Source: an uncultured Elusimicrobia bacterium
GTDB taxonomy: Bacteria; Elusimicrobiota; Elusimicrobia; Elusimicrobiales; UBA9959
Length of the DNA: 36,265 nt
Assembly: GCA_903889965.1 (NCBI GenBank)
Contig: CAISZM010000011.1
Span: forward strand, 1-36,265
Reading direction: 5' to 3'
Under the pieces are notes generated by a model. The model was not told the DNA's origin. It did no database searches and saw only the letters and a program-made list of their open reading frames with translations. A program made the translations under genes and the position numbers. Positions within the stretch are counted from its first letter, which is position 1. Each line of letters opens with the position of its first letter. This document shows positions 17,405-24,731 of this stretch, piece after piece.

Positions 17405-17434
17405 ATTATATCATACGATTCTTTGTAAACACAA
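17405..17434 (-). promoter_or_regulatory. Candidate promoter of the surface operon
   Basis: On the minus strand TATAAT (17405-17410) is preceded by TGA, giving an extended -10, with TTGTGT at 17429-17434 and an 18-bp spacer. Transcription from about 17398 would give a ~93-nt leader to the autotransporter ATG at 17305. Confidence 0.55.
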
Positions 17435-17487
17435 GCGTCCCCGGTATGCGCGGGTGGTCATCCGGCGCAGGACCCGGAACCGTGCGC

Positions 17488-17519
17488 AAAAAAAACTCCC
17501 GGGGGTCGGTCCCGGGAGT
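17488..17519 (-). terminator. Intrinsic terminator of the secreted protease gene
   Basis: On the minus strand a 9-bp stem, ACTCCCGGG (17511-17519) with CCCGGGAGT (17495-17503), runs directly into eight T (17488-17495). It lies 24 bp after the protease stop and isolates it from the surface operon. Confidence 0.85.
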
Positions 17520-17543
17520 CTTTGTGAACGCCGTTTGAGGCGT

Positions 17544-18566
17544 TCAGTCGAAGCTGACGGTCCTCGAGGGGGTCAGGTCCAGGCTCTGCAGCCCGCTCGA
17601 ATCCATGCCCACAGTTCCGTCCGCGCCCGCCGTTTTAGCCGGCGCTTCGCGCCCTGAAAGTACGGGGATGAATTCGGACAGGGCCGCGATCTTCGTCACG
17701 TCCTCCCCGCGCCCGCCCGTCTGCGCGTAGGTGGCCATGGTCCTGCAGCCGTCGGCGGTGACGTTGAAGTCGTTGTCGCCGCGCACCAGTATCCCCTCTA
17801 CCAGGTTGTTTTTAGCGTTGAACACGGGCGAGCCCGAGTTCCCGCCGAAGGTGTCCAGGTTGGTGGTGAAATAGCCGATCTTGGAGAAGTCGCGCACGGA
17901 GGCCGAGCCCGCTATCTTGAGAGGCAGGCCCACGGGGTGGCCTATTACGAATACGCCGGAGCCCTTTTTAAGAGCGGAATTCCTGTCGATAAGCAGGGGC
18001 TTGTGTCCCGTTACCTTGCGGTCCAATTGGACCAGAGCGAAGTCGGGGCCGAGCGTCTGGCCGGCGGGGTTGACCGAACCGGGCTCGCCGCCGAGGAAGC
18101 GTTTTACTATCCTGGCGCAGCCGTAAACTTCGCCTGCCGGCACGGAGGTCGTCGCTTCGCCGCCAGCCGTCTTTACCGCGAAACCGAAAACCATCTTGGT
18201 GTTCTTGCAGTCTTCCTCCGTCTTTACGCAGTGGCCTGCGGTCATCACCAGGTCCTCTCCGACCAGGGAGCCGGAGCAGAACGCGCCTATGGGCTGTTCG
18301 CGGAATTTTTCCCCGGCGCAGAGATTGAGCCGGTCGCCGAATTTAACGGTCTGAAGCTTTATTTCTCCGGAGGCCTGCGTTTCAAGGGAAGCGGACTTCC
18401 AGAAGGAAACTACGGAGTCGGAAAGAGCTTTAACTCCGGCTGAGGCGGAAAAATACTCCGTGCGGTTGTCTTCGCCGTATATGCTCCTGCCTCCGGCGAA
18501 AGAGAGCGCCGGGAGTATGATGGCGGCTGCCGCTAAACTAAGGGTCGTTTTTACCAGGTTCCTCAT
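17544..18566 (-). CDS. Secreted trypsin-like serine protease (S1 fold)
   Basis: A 340-aa exported serine endopeptidase of the trypsin-like/V8-like group. The start is taken at ATG 18566 because GGGAGG lies 6 bp upstream; an in-frame start at 18593 lacks such a site. A signal peptide covers residues 1-24 (ending LSFAGG). The catalytic triad is clear: His112 in TAGHC, Asp175 in DFALVQL and Ser244 in GGNSGSPV. Paired cysteines flank the His (Cys97, Cys113). A ~40-residue tail follows the catalytic domain. A promoter lies just upstream and a terminator just downstream, so it is probably monocistronic. Specificity is not readable. Proximity to two autotransporters makes surface-protein processing conceivable but unproven. 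Confidence 0.92.
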   Translation of the reverse strand: MRNLVKTTLSLAAAAIILPALSFAGGRSIYGEDNRTEYFSASAGVKALSDSVVSFWKSASLETQASGEIKLQTVKFGDRLNLCAGEKFREQPIGAFCSGSLVGEDLVMTAGHCVKTEEDCKNTKMVFGFAVKTAGGEATTSVPAGEVYGCARIVKRFLGGEPGSVNPAGQTLGPDFALVQLDRKVTGHKPLLIDRNSALKKGSGVFVIGHPVGLPLKIAGSASVRDFSKIGYFTTNLDTFGGNSGSPVFNAKNNLVEGILVRGDNDFNVTADGCRTMATYAQTGGRGEDVTKIAALSEFIPVLSGREAPAKTAGADGTVGMDSSGLQSLDLTPSRTVSFD

Positions 18567-18604
18567 AAGTCCTCCCTGTAACCGGGACGTCAATTTCCGT
18601 GTAT

Positions 18605-18633
18605 GTTATACAGCGCGGCGAAAAGAATGACAA
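18605..18633 (-). promoter_or_regulatory. Promoter of the secreted protease gene
   Basis: Minus-strand TTGTCA (18628-18633), a 17-bp spacer and TATAAC (18605-18610) end 38 bp upstream of the chosen ATG at 18566. The rest of the 18634-18790 gap has a small GGGCC/GGCCC hairpin and a 9-bp-spaced GGGTACT direct repeat (18681, 18690), but no T-tract terminator for the dehydrogenase gene. Confidence 0.6.
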
Positions 18634-18790
18634 CAGCCCGCGGACCTACGATCTCAAAATCCTAAGGCCCAGGCCCGTATGGGTACTTTGGGTACTATCG
18701 GGAATATCAGGGTGCGATACGCGGGGGCTGGACGGGCCGTTGCGGCCCGCAGCCAGTAGAGCAAATGTCCCCGCGTCGAGGGTTTGCGCT

Positions 18791-19903
18791 TTAGAAGCCG
18801 AATTTGTACTGCGTGAGTCCCAGTTCGTCGCGCATGGCTATCATCTCGCGCTGGGTTTCGCGGTTGACCGGTACGCCGCGTTTTTCGCGCGCCAGCCAGG
18901 TCAGGTATTCCTTCTCTCCCGCGGTGTATATCCTCCTGGCTCCGGGCATTTTCCTCGAAGAGCGCAGCTGGCGCAGTATGGTGCCGGCGGTTTTTTTGAA
19001 CGAGGCCAGCCGCGTAAAAGCCTTTATGTCTATCGCCAGGAAGAAATGGCCGAGCCTGTACGGGACTTTTTTCCCGTTCTCCGACCCGGTCAGCATGTTC
19101 AGGAACGCTCCCTGCTGCAGTGCGGCCGAGAGTATCTCTACAACGGTGCAGTAGCCGTAGCCCTTGTAGCCGGCCATGTCTTCCCCCGCCCCGCCCAGCG
19201 GGGTCAGTGCCGCCGCGCCGCTGGTCAGGTCGACGAGAACTTCGGAGGGGTCTGTCTTGGAGCGGCCATTCCTGTCTATGACCCAGCCCTCCGGCATTTT
19301 CCTGCCCAGCTTGGCATAAACCTCTATCTTGCCGCGCTGAGTGGTGGAAGTGGCGCAGTCCAGCAGGAAAGGAAATTTTTCGTCCGTGGGTATGGCGAAG
19401 GTCAGGGGGTTGGTGCCCAGCATGTTCTCCACACCGAAGGTCGGCGCCACGGAGGGGCGCGCGTTCGTGCCGGTCACGCCTATCATGCCGGCGCGGGAGG
19501 CCAGCAGGGCGTGGGCGCCGGCCATGCCGTAATGAGTGGAGTTGCGTACCACGGTCATCCCCAGGCCGTAGCGTTTAGCTTTCTTAATGGCGAGCTCCAT
19601 GGCTCGGCGGGCTATCACCTGGCCCATCCCGTGCCCGCCGTCTATCACGGCGGTGGTCGGGGTCTGGCGCAATATTTTAAATTTCGTCCTGGCGAACTGT
19701 ATCCCCTGCTTTATGCGGTCGTAGTAGATAGGTTTCAGACGGGAGACGCCGTGGGAGTCGAAGCCGAGCTTGTCCGCCGTTATCAGCACTTCGGCGCAGA
19801 CGGCGGCGTCCGCCGGAGGAACGCCCAGGCCCCTGAAAACGTCGCTCATGAATTTCTGCATCACGGCGAACTTGACCCACACCGCGTCTTTATCGATTTC
19901 CAT
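18791..19903 (-). CDS. Malate/L-lactate/ureidoglycolate dehydrogenase family oxidoreductase
   Basis: A 370-aa NAD(P)-dependent 2-hydroxyacid dehydrogenase of the Ldh_2 family (distinct from Rossmann-fold LDH/MDH). Family hallmarks are FDSHGVSRL (His51), the VIDGGHGMGQ segment (~87), NSTHYGMAGAHA (His124), GVTGTNARPSVAPTFG, GTNPLTFAIP and DCATS. The substrate cannot be told from these motifs: malate, lactate, sulfolactate and ureidoglycolate enzymes all share them. The ATG lies inside the last codons of murG (14-bp overlap) and has AAGGAG 7 bp upstream within murG, so translation is coupled. Such an enzyme is not a standard part of a dcw cluster. In most dcw clusters murC or ftsQ would follow here. 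Confidence 0.88.
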   Translation of the reverse strand: MEIDKDAVWVKFAVMQKFMSDVFRGLGVPPADAAVCAEVLITADKLGFDSHGVSRLKPIYYDRIKQGIQFARTKFKILRQTPTTAVIDGGHGMGQVIARRAMELAIKKAKRYGLGMTVVRNSTHYGMAGAHALLASRAGMIGVTGTNARPSVAPTFGVENMLGTNPLTFAIPTDEKFPFLLDCATSTTQRGKIEVYAKLGRKMPEGWVIDRNGRSKTDPSEVLVDLTSGAAALTPLGGAGEDMAGYKGYGYCTVVEILSAALQQGAFLNMLTGSENGKKVPYRLGHFFLAIDIKAFTRLASFKKTAGTILRQLRSSRKMPGARRIYTAGEKEYLTWLAREKRGVPVNRETQREMIAMRDELGLTQYKFGF

Positions 19904-21011
19904 TCCAGGCTCCTTCTATCAGGTCGGCAAGGGCCGCGGCGGCTTTAAGGCCGTCGGGTATGCCGGTATTTTTAAAATTCAATTCCATCGCGGCTGTCTT
20001 TTCCGGGTTTTCCATGAAGCCGCGCAGGGCCGCGGCAAGCCCGGGGTCGAAGTCGGGGCCTTCCTTCAGGCAGGCTCCGGCGCCGGCCGAGGCCAGGACC
20101 ATGGCGTTGGCCTCCTGGTGTCCCCCCGCGGAACCCGGCAGCGGCACCAGCAGGGAAGGCTTGGCCAGGTGGACCAGTTCAGCCACCGTGCTGGCTCCCG
20201 AGCGCGACAGCACAAGGTCGGCCGCCGCGTAAAGCTCGGGCATATCCTCGCGGTAGTCGAACACTTTTACCCCCGGCAGATCCAGCAGCCCCGCGTCCGC
20301 GTAGGCGTCCTTGACGGCCTTGAAATTGTTGCGCCCCGTCAGGTGTATGGCCTGCATGTCGCCCTTGAGCGATTTTAGCGCGTTCACAAAAGCGCTGTTC
20401 AGGCGCCTGGCTCCCTGGCTGCCGCCGAAAACCAGGGCCGTGAATTTACCGGGCGCGAGGCCCAGCGCGGCGCGCGCGGCGTCCCTGCCCGGCATCCTTG
20501 AGAAGGCTTCGCGTATGGGCGTGCCGGTGAGAACGGATCTTGCCGCGAAAGGGTTGTTTCGCGCGGGCAGGCCGAGGGCGGCGCCGGAACAGAAAAAACC
20601 GGACAGGTAGTTGCCTATCCCGAATTTGGCGTTGGACTCGTGTATGTAGGCCCGGACTCCGGAGAGACGCGCCGCCAGCACCGCGGGGAAGGCCACATAG
20701 CTCCCGGTGCCGATAACGGCGTCGGGCCGGTAATCCTTCATTATCCTGCGCGAGAGCGCGAACGACTTTACGAATTTTACCGCGAAGGCCAGGTGGGAGA
20801 GCGGGTTCAGGCCGCGCGGCAGCGAGACCATGTCCAGTTCGGCGTAAGGAAGATCTGCGTCCTCCAGTGCCGGCCTGGCGATATCGTCCTTCTTTACGAG
20901 GAACAGTATCTGCCAGCCCCGCGAGCGCAGCTCCTGGGCCAGGGCGAAACCCGGGTAGAAATGACCGCCGGTGCCGCCGGAGGCTATGACGGCCCTTTTG
21001 TTCTTTTTCAT
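19890..21011 (-). CDS. murG: UDP-GlcNAc:undecaprenyl-PP-MurNAc-pentapeptide GlcNAc transferase
   Basis: This peripheral membrane glycosyltransferase (GT28) converts lipid I to lipid II, the last cytoplasmic step of peptidoglycan precursor synthesis. The 373-aa length is normal. It starts with the glycine-rich SGGTGGHFYPG loop, has HESNAKFG near residue 126 where E. coli has HEQN, the second-domain GGSQGARRLN loop, and the donor-binding SRSGASTVAEL and GGHQEANA motifs. The ATG overlaps the ftsW stop by 4 bp, a typical coupled junction, and its own 3' end overlaps the dehydrogenase start. Confidence 0.97.
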   Translation of the reverse strand: MKKNKRAVIASGGTGGHFYPGFALAQELRSRGWQILFLVKKDDIARPALEDADLPYAELDMVSLPRGLNPLSHLAFAVKFVKSFALSRRIMKDYRPDAVIGTGSYVAFPAVLAARLSGVRAYIHESNAKFGIGNYLSGFFCSGAALGLPARNNPFAARSVLTGTPIREAFSRMPGRDAARAALGLAPGKFTALVFGGSQGARRLNSAFVNALKSLKGDMQAIHLTGRNNFKAVKDAYADAGLLDLPGVKVFDYREDMPELYAAADLVLSRSGASTVAELVHLAKPSLLVPLPGSAGGHQEANAMVLASAGAGACLKEGPDFDPGLAAALRGFMENPEKTAAMELNFKNTGIPDGLKAAAALADLIEGAWNGNR

Positions 21012-22150
21012 CCGTGGGTGCTCCTGTGCGCCGAAATGTTAAGTATGATCCCCACCATGATCATTGAGGCCAGTATGGAGGAACCGCCGTACGAGAAGAA
21101 AGGAAGCGGTATGCCCTTGGTGGGGATCAGCCCTATGGCCATCGAAAGGTTAAAGAAAGCCTGCAGGGTTATTACCAGCGTGAGGCCGAAAGCCGCCAGC
21201 GAGGTGTACAGGTCCGGGGCGTTGCGGGCTATGCGCGCGCCCTTTATCAGCAGCCCTACGAAAAGCCCGGTGATGATAAGACCGCCCACGAGCCCCATTT
21301 CCTCCGCTATGACGGGGAATATGAAATCCGTATGCGGTTCCGGGAGGTACATCAGCTTTATCTGTGAAGCCCCCGGGCCTTTGCCGAACCAGCCGCCGGA
21401 GCCCACGGCGAGCAGCGACTGCACAAGCTGGTATCCGGTGCCCGAAGCGTCCTGCCAGGGCTGGAGGAAGTTCTTAAGCCGCGCCAGGCGGTAAGGGTGT
21501 CGCAGCAGTTCTATAACGAAGACAGGCAGGAGCGCTGCCACCGGCGCCAGCATGTAGCGTGCCCTCATTCCGGCGGTGAGGAAAACAGCCAGCGTCACGA
21601 AGAAAAGGAGCGTCGGCGTTCCCAGGTCGGGCTCCGCGGCTATCAGTACGAATACGACGAGCGCCGCGCAGAACGGCTTTAGCAGCAGGCGCCAGTCCGA
21701 GGGGATATGGCTCGCGTTACGGTCGCAGAAATCCGCGAGGTAAAGTACCAGCAGGGGCTTCACGAATTCGCTCATCTGCAGTTTCAGGGGTCCCAGCGGT
21801 ATCCAGCGGCGCACGTGCGCCACAGGGTGCATGAGGAGCGTAACGCCCAGCATAAAGGCGGCCGCGACAAGCAGCGGTTTGATGTAAGGGCGGATCTTTT
21901 CCAGGTCTACCCTGGCCGCCGCCAGCATGAAGCCGAAGCCCAACAGCATGTAAAAAGCCTGTTTCCTGGCGTAATAGAGGGAGTCAAAGCCCTTGTTCGA
22001 GGCGTAGAGGGCGCTTGCGGAGTACAGCGACACAAGGCCTATCATCAGCAGGAAAAAGATGATGAAGAAAAAAGAGTAGTCCATGTGCTTCAGGCCGCGG
22101 TTGGTCAGCACATTGTAATGCGGTTTTTTGCGTTTTGCTGCGAAATCCAT
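21008..22150 (-). CDS. ftsW: Septal peptidoglycan glycosyltransferase FtsW (SEDS family)
   Basis: A 380-aa polytopic membrane protein of the SEDS family that polymerises lipid II at the septum with FtsI. About ten hydrophobic segments are visible after a basic cytosolic tail of ~24 residues. Family signatures include SLYSASALYA, RRWIPLG near the catalytic loop, QMSEFVKPLLVLYLADF, and the C-terminal GLIPTKGIPLPFFSYGGSS. FtsW is preferred over RodA because of its place between murD and murG in the dcw cluster. The start codon has no clear ribosome binding site; Met23 (MDYSFFF) would be an alternative that removes the basic tail. The gap to murD is 25 bp. Confidence 0.95.
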   Translation of the reverse strand: MDFAAKRKKPHYNVLTNRGLKHMDYSFFFIIFFLLMIGLVSLYSASALYASNKGFDSLYYARKQAFYMLLGFGFMLAAARVDLEKIRPYIKPLLVAAAFMLGVTLLMHPVAHVRRWIPLGPLKLQMSEFVKPLLVLYLADFCDRNASHIPSDWRLLLKPFCAALVVFVLIAAEPDLGTPTLLFFVTLAVFLTAGMRARYMLAPVAALLPVFVIELLRHPYRLARLKNFLQPWQDASGTGYQLVQSLLAVGSGGWFGKGPGASQIKLMYLPEPHTDFIFPVIAEEMGLVGGLIITGLFVGLLIKGARIARNAPDLYTSLAAFGLTLVITLQAFFNLSMAIGLIPTKGIPLPFFSYGGSSILASMIMVGIILNISAHRSTHG

Positions 22151-22175
22151 AATTCGGGAAAGCGGCCCGCGGCCT

Positions 22176-23550
22176 TTATTTAAGTTTCTTAACGAAAGCT
22201 TTGAACCTGCGTCCGCGGTCCTCGTAGTCCTTGAACTGGTCGAAGGAGGCGCAGGCCGGGGAGAAAAGAGCCGTGTCCCCCGGCGACGCGAGCTTGAGTA
22301 TAGAACGGCAGGCCCGCTGCATCGTCCGCGAAGGGATCATGGGGCAGGCGCCCGATAGTCCGCGCTCTATCACCGGCGCCGCCGAGCCTATGGTCAGGAC
22401 GGCTTTGACGCTTTTTTTTATCAGGGGAATAAGCGGGGAGTACGGCACGCCCTTATCCAGCCCGCCCAGCACCAGCCATATGTTCTTCCTGCCGCCCAGG
22501 GCTTTCAGCGCCACCAGGGTGGAATCTACGTTGGTGGCCTTGGAGTCGTTTATGAAGAGTACGCCGCGCTTCTTCGCGGCCGTTTCTATGCGGTGTTCAA
22601 CACCCTTGAAGGCTGCAAAAACCTTCTTAAGGTCCGACGGCACGGCTCCCGCGGACAGGGCCATGAGCCCGGCGCACATGGCGTTTTCAAGGTTGTGGGC
22701 GCCCGGCAGTTCCGGCGGCCGGACCGAAAATTCGCTGCCGCGGGCACGGAAATGCAGCCTGCCTCCCGAATGCCAGGCGTCGAGCCGGCCCCCTTCGCGG
22801 CGGGAGGAAAAGAAAAGGACCTTCGACGGGCAGCCGGCGGCCAGGCGTCTGCAGTACTTGTCCTCGTAGTTGAAGACGCAGGTATCGGAGGGTTTCTGGA
22901 ATTTAAACACCCGGGTCTTTGCCCTGACGTAGGCGGCCATGCCGCCGTGGTGGTCCAGATGGTCGGGCGTAACATTGAGAAGGCATGAGACCGAAGGCGC
23001 CAGGAAGGAACTGTCTTCGAGCTGGTAGCTTGAAACTTCCATCACCAGGGCGTCGCCGGGGCCTGCCCCCCCCCGCAACGGCCGAGGCTGGTACTCCCAC
23101 GTTGCCGCAGACCAGCGCGGAGCCCCCGCGGCGGCGCAGGGCCTCCTTGATAAGGAGCCCCAGCAGTATGGTTGTAGTGGTCTTGCCGTTCGTCCCGGTC
23201 ACGGCCAGGAGTGCCGCGGGCGAAAAAGCCAGGGCCGTCTCTATTTCGCTGAAAACGGGTATGCCCCTTTCCTTAAGGGCTTTCATGAGCGGGGCGGTGC
23301 GCGGCAGCCCCGGGCTCTTGACGGCGAAACCGCAGGAGAACGCCGACGCGGTGTGCCCGCCGGTTTCCAGCGCAACCGACCGGGAGAGTAACCTGAGCTT
23401 TTCCCCCACGGCCGGGGCCGGCTTTTCCTCCGTCAGGAGTACTTTGAAGCCGTTGGCCGCCAGGAGGTTCGCGCAGGCGATGCCGGATTTGCCGGCTCCG
23501 ATAACGAGCGCCTTTTTGCCGATGAAAGCCGACGGGATGAATCGCGCCAT
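22176..23550 (-). pseudogene. murD: UDP-MurNAc-L-alanine:D-glutamate ligase, interrupted by a one-base frameshift
   Basis: The cytoplasmic ligase adding D-Glu to UDP-MurNAc-L-Ala. The gene is full length (about 457 codons) but split over two frames. The first ~159 codons (from ATG 23550) carry GKKALVIGAGKSG and the ATP loop TGTNGKTTTT. From about 23065 the other frame carries VMEVSSYQLE, NVTPDHLDHH and NDSKATN down to the stop at 22176. The switch falls on a run of nine C on the plus strand (23066-23074). With eight, the frame reads AGGAGPGDALVMEVSSYQ without interruption. Since murD is essential and both halves are intact, a sequencing error, or expression by slippage on the G tract, is more likely than real loss. 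The gap to mraY is only 3 bp. Confidence 0.9.
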
Positions 23551-23553
23551 GGC

Positions 23554-24639
23554 TTACCTGAGCTTAAGGGACGAGAGCGCTATAAGCATCAGCATTATGC
23601 CTACTATCCAGAAGCGCACCGTAACCTTGGATTCGGCTATACCTTTAAGCTCGAAATGGTGGTGTATGGGCGCCATCAGGAAGAGGCGTTTCTTTTTGCG
23701 CAGCTTGAAAGAGCCCATCTGGAGTATGACCGAAAGCGTTTCGAGCAGGAAGATGCCGCCGGCGATAGGAAGGAGGAGCTCCTGTTTTACGGCTATGGCG
23801 GCGGTGCCTATGGCGCCGCCCAGGAAAAGTGAGCTAGTATCTCCCATGAAAACCTCTGCGGGGTGGGCGTTGAACCAGAGGAAGCCCAGGCAGGAGCCTA
23901 TCATTCCCGCCAGGAAAACAGCCATCTCTCCGGCCCCTTCCACGTAGATTATCTTGAAGTAGGAGGCCAGCTTTATATTGCCGGCGGAGTAGCTCAGTAT
24001 GACAAAAGTGAGAGCGGTTATGACTATGGAGCCGGAAGCGAGGCCGTCCAGGCCGTCGGTGAGGTTGACGGCGTTCGACGAACCTATGATTATAAGCATG
24101 CCGAGCGCGGCGTAGAGCACGCCGAGGTTCAGGCAAAACTCCTTTGTGTAGGGTATGGAGATCAGCGTGGCAAAATGGCTGTTCGGCGGGTTTGCCGCCA
24201 GGTAACCAACGACCACGAGCGCCGTGAAAAGCTGCAGCGAGAACTTGAAGACCGAAGAGGCTCCTTTAGGGTTCTTTTTAACCAGCTTGGTATAGTCGTC
24301 CATCCAGCCGGTGAAGGCCAGTACGACGGTGGTGAAAAGCAGTAGCAGTATGAAGCGGTTGTCCATGCGCGCCCAGAGGCAGGTGCTGACCACCAGAGTG
24401 AGGAATATCATCAGTCCGCCCATCGTGGTGGTGCCCTGCTTGGAAAGGTGGGTCTTGGGCCCGTCGGTGCGCTGGGTCTGCCCTATTTTATAGGAGCGCA
24501 GTTTCGCAATTATCCATGGGCCGATAGCCAGGCTCATCAGGAAAGAGGTCATCATGGCGGCGCCCGCCCTGAAGGTTATGTACTGAAAAACGTTCAGCGG
24601 TCCGAAAAGATCCTTTAGGCGGTACACGTAATAAAGCAT
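23554..24639 (-). CDS. mraY: Phospho-MurNAc-pentapeptide translocase (lipid I synthase)
   Basis: This integral membrane enzyme transfers phospho-MurNAc-pentapeptide from UDP to undecaprenyl phosphate. The 361-aa product has around ten hydrophobic segments and all diagnostic motifs: TTTMGGLMIF near residue 70, the metal-binding acidic pair WMDDYTK, NLTDGLDGLASG, FNAHPAEVFMGDTSS with the catalytic Asp region, and the C-terminal APIHHHFELKG triple-His loop. AAAGGA lies 5-6 bp before the ATG. It is separated from murF by 92 bp, the longest gap within murE-murG. Confidence 0.97.
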   Translation of the reverse strand: MLYYVYRLKDLFGPLNVFQYITFRAGAAMMTSFLMSLAIGPWIIAKLRSYKIGQTQRTDGPKTHLSKQGTTTMGGLMIFLTLVVSTCLWARMDNRFILLLLFTTVVLAFTGWMDDYTKLVKKNPKGASSVFKFSLQLFTALVVVGYLAANPPNSHFATLISIPYTKEFCLNLGVLYAALGMLIIIGSSNAVNLTDGLDGLASGSIVITALTFVILSYSAGNIKLASYFKIIYVEGAGEMAVFLAGMIGSCLGFLWFNAHPAEVFMGDTSSLFLGGAIGTAAIAVKQELLLPIAGGIFLLETLSVILQMGSFKLRKKKRLFLMAPIHHHFELKGIAESKVTVRFWIVGIMLMLIALSSLKLR

Positions 24640-24687
24640 TGTTTTCCTTTACGAGCCGTGACGAAAAGAAGGGCGCCGCGGCACGGA

Positions 24688-24721
24688 TAGTATTTTATTA
24701 CTTTTATGGGGACTAATACTA
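24688..24721. repeat. 7-bp inverted repeat in the murF-mraY gap
   Basis: TAGTATT (24688-24694) and AATACTA (24715-24721) are perfect inverted arms with a 20-bp A/T-rich loop, in a locally AT-rich spot within a GC-rich cluster. No T-tract follows, so it is not a classical terminator. A weak internal promoter or protein site is possible. Confidence 0.35.
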
Positions 24722-24731
24722 AAGCGCGTTG

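Noticed and set aside
18736-18752. Terminator for the dehydrogenase gene
   Set aside because: A short GGGCC/GGCCC hairpin exists but no T-tract follows on the minus strand.
18599-19948. 449-codon open frame on the plus strand opposite the dehydrogenase gene
   Set aside because: It is antisense to a clear Ldh_2-family gene, its product is His/Gly/Arg-rich with no domain, and GC-rich DNA commonly opens such frames.
22176-23550. Two separate genes instead of one murD
   Set aside because: The two frames join at a G9 tract and together give one normal-length MurD with all motifs in order and none duplicated.
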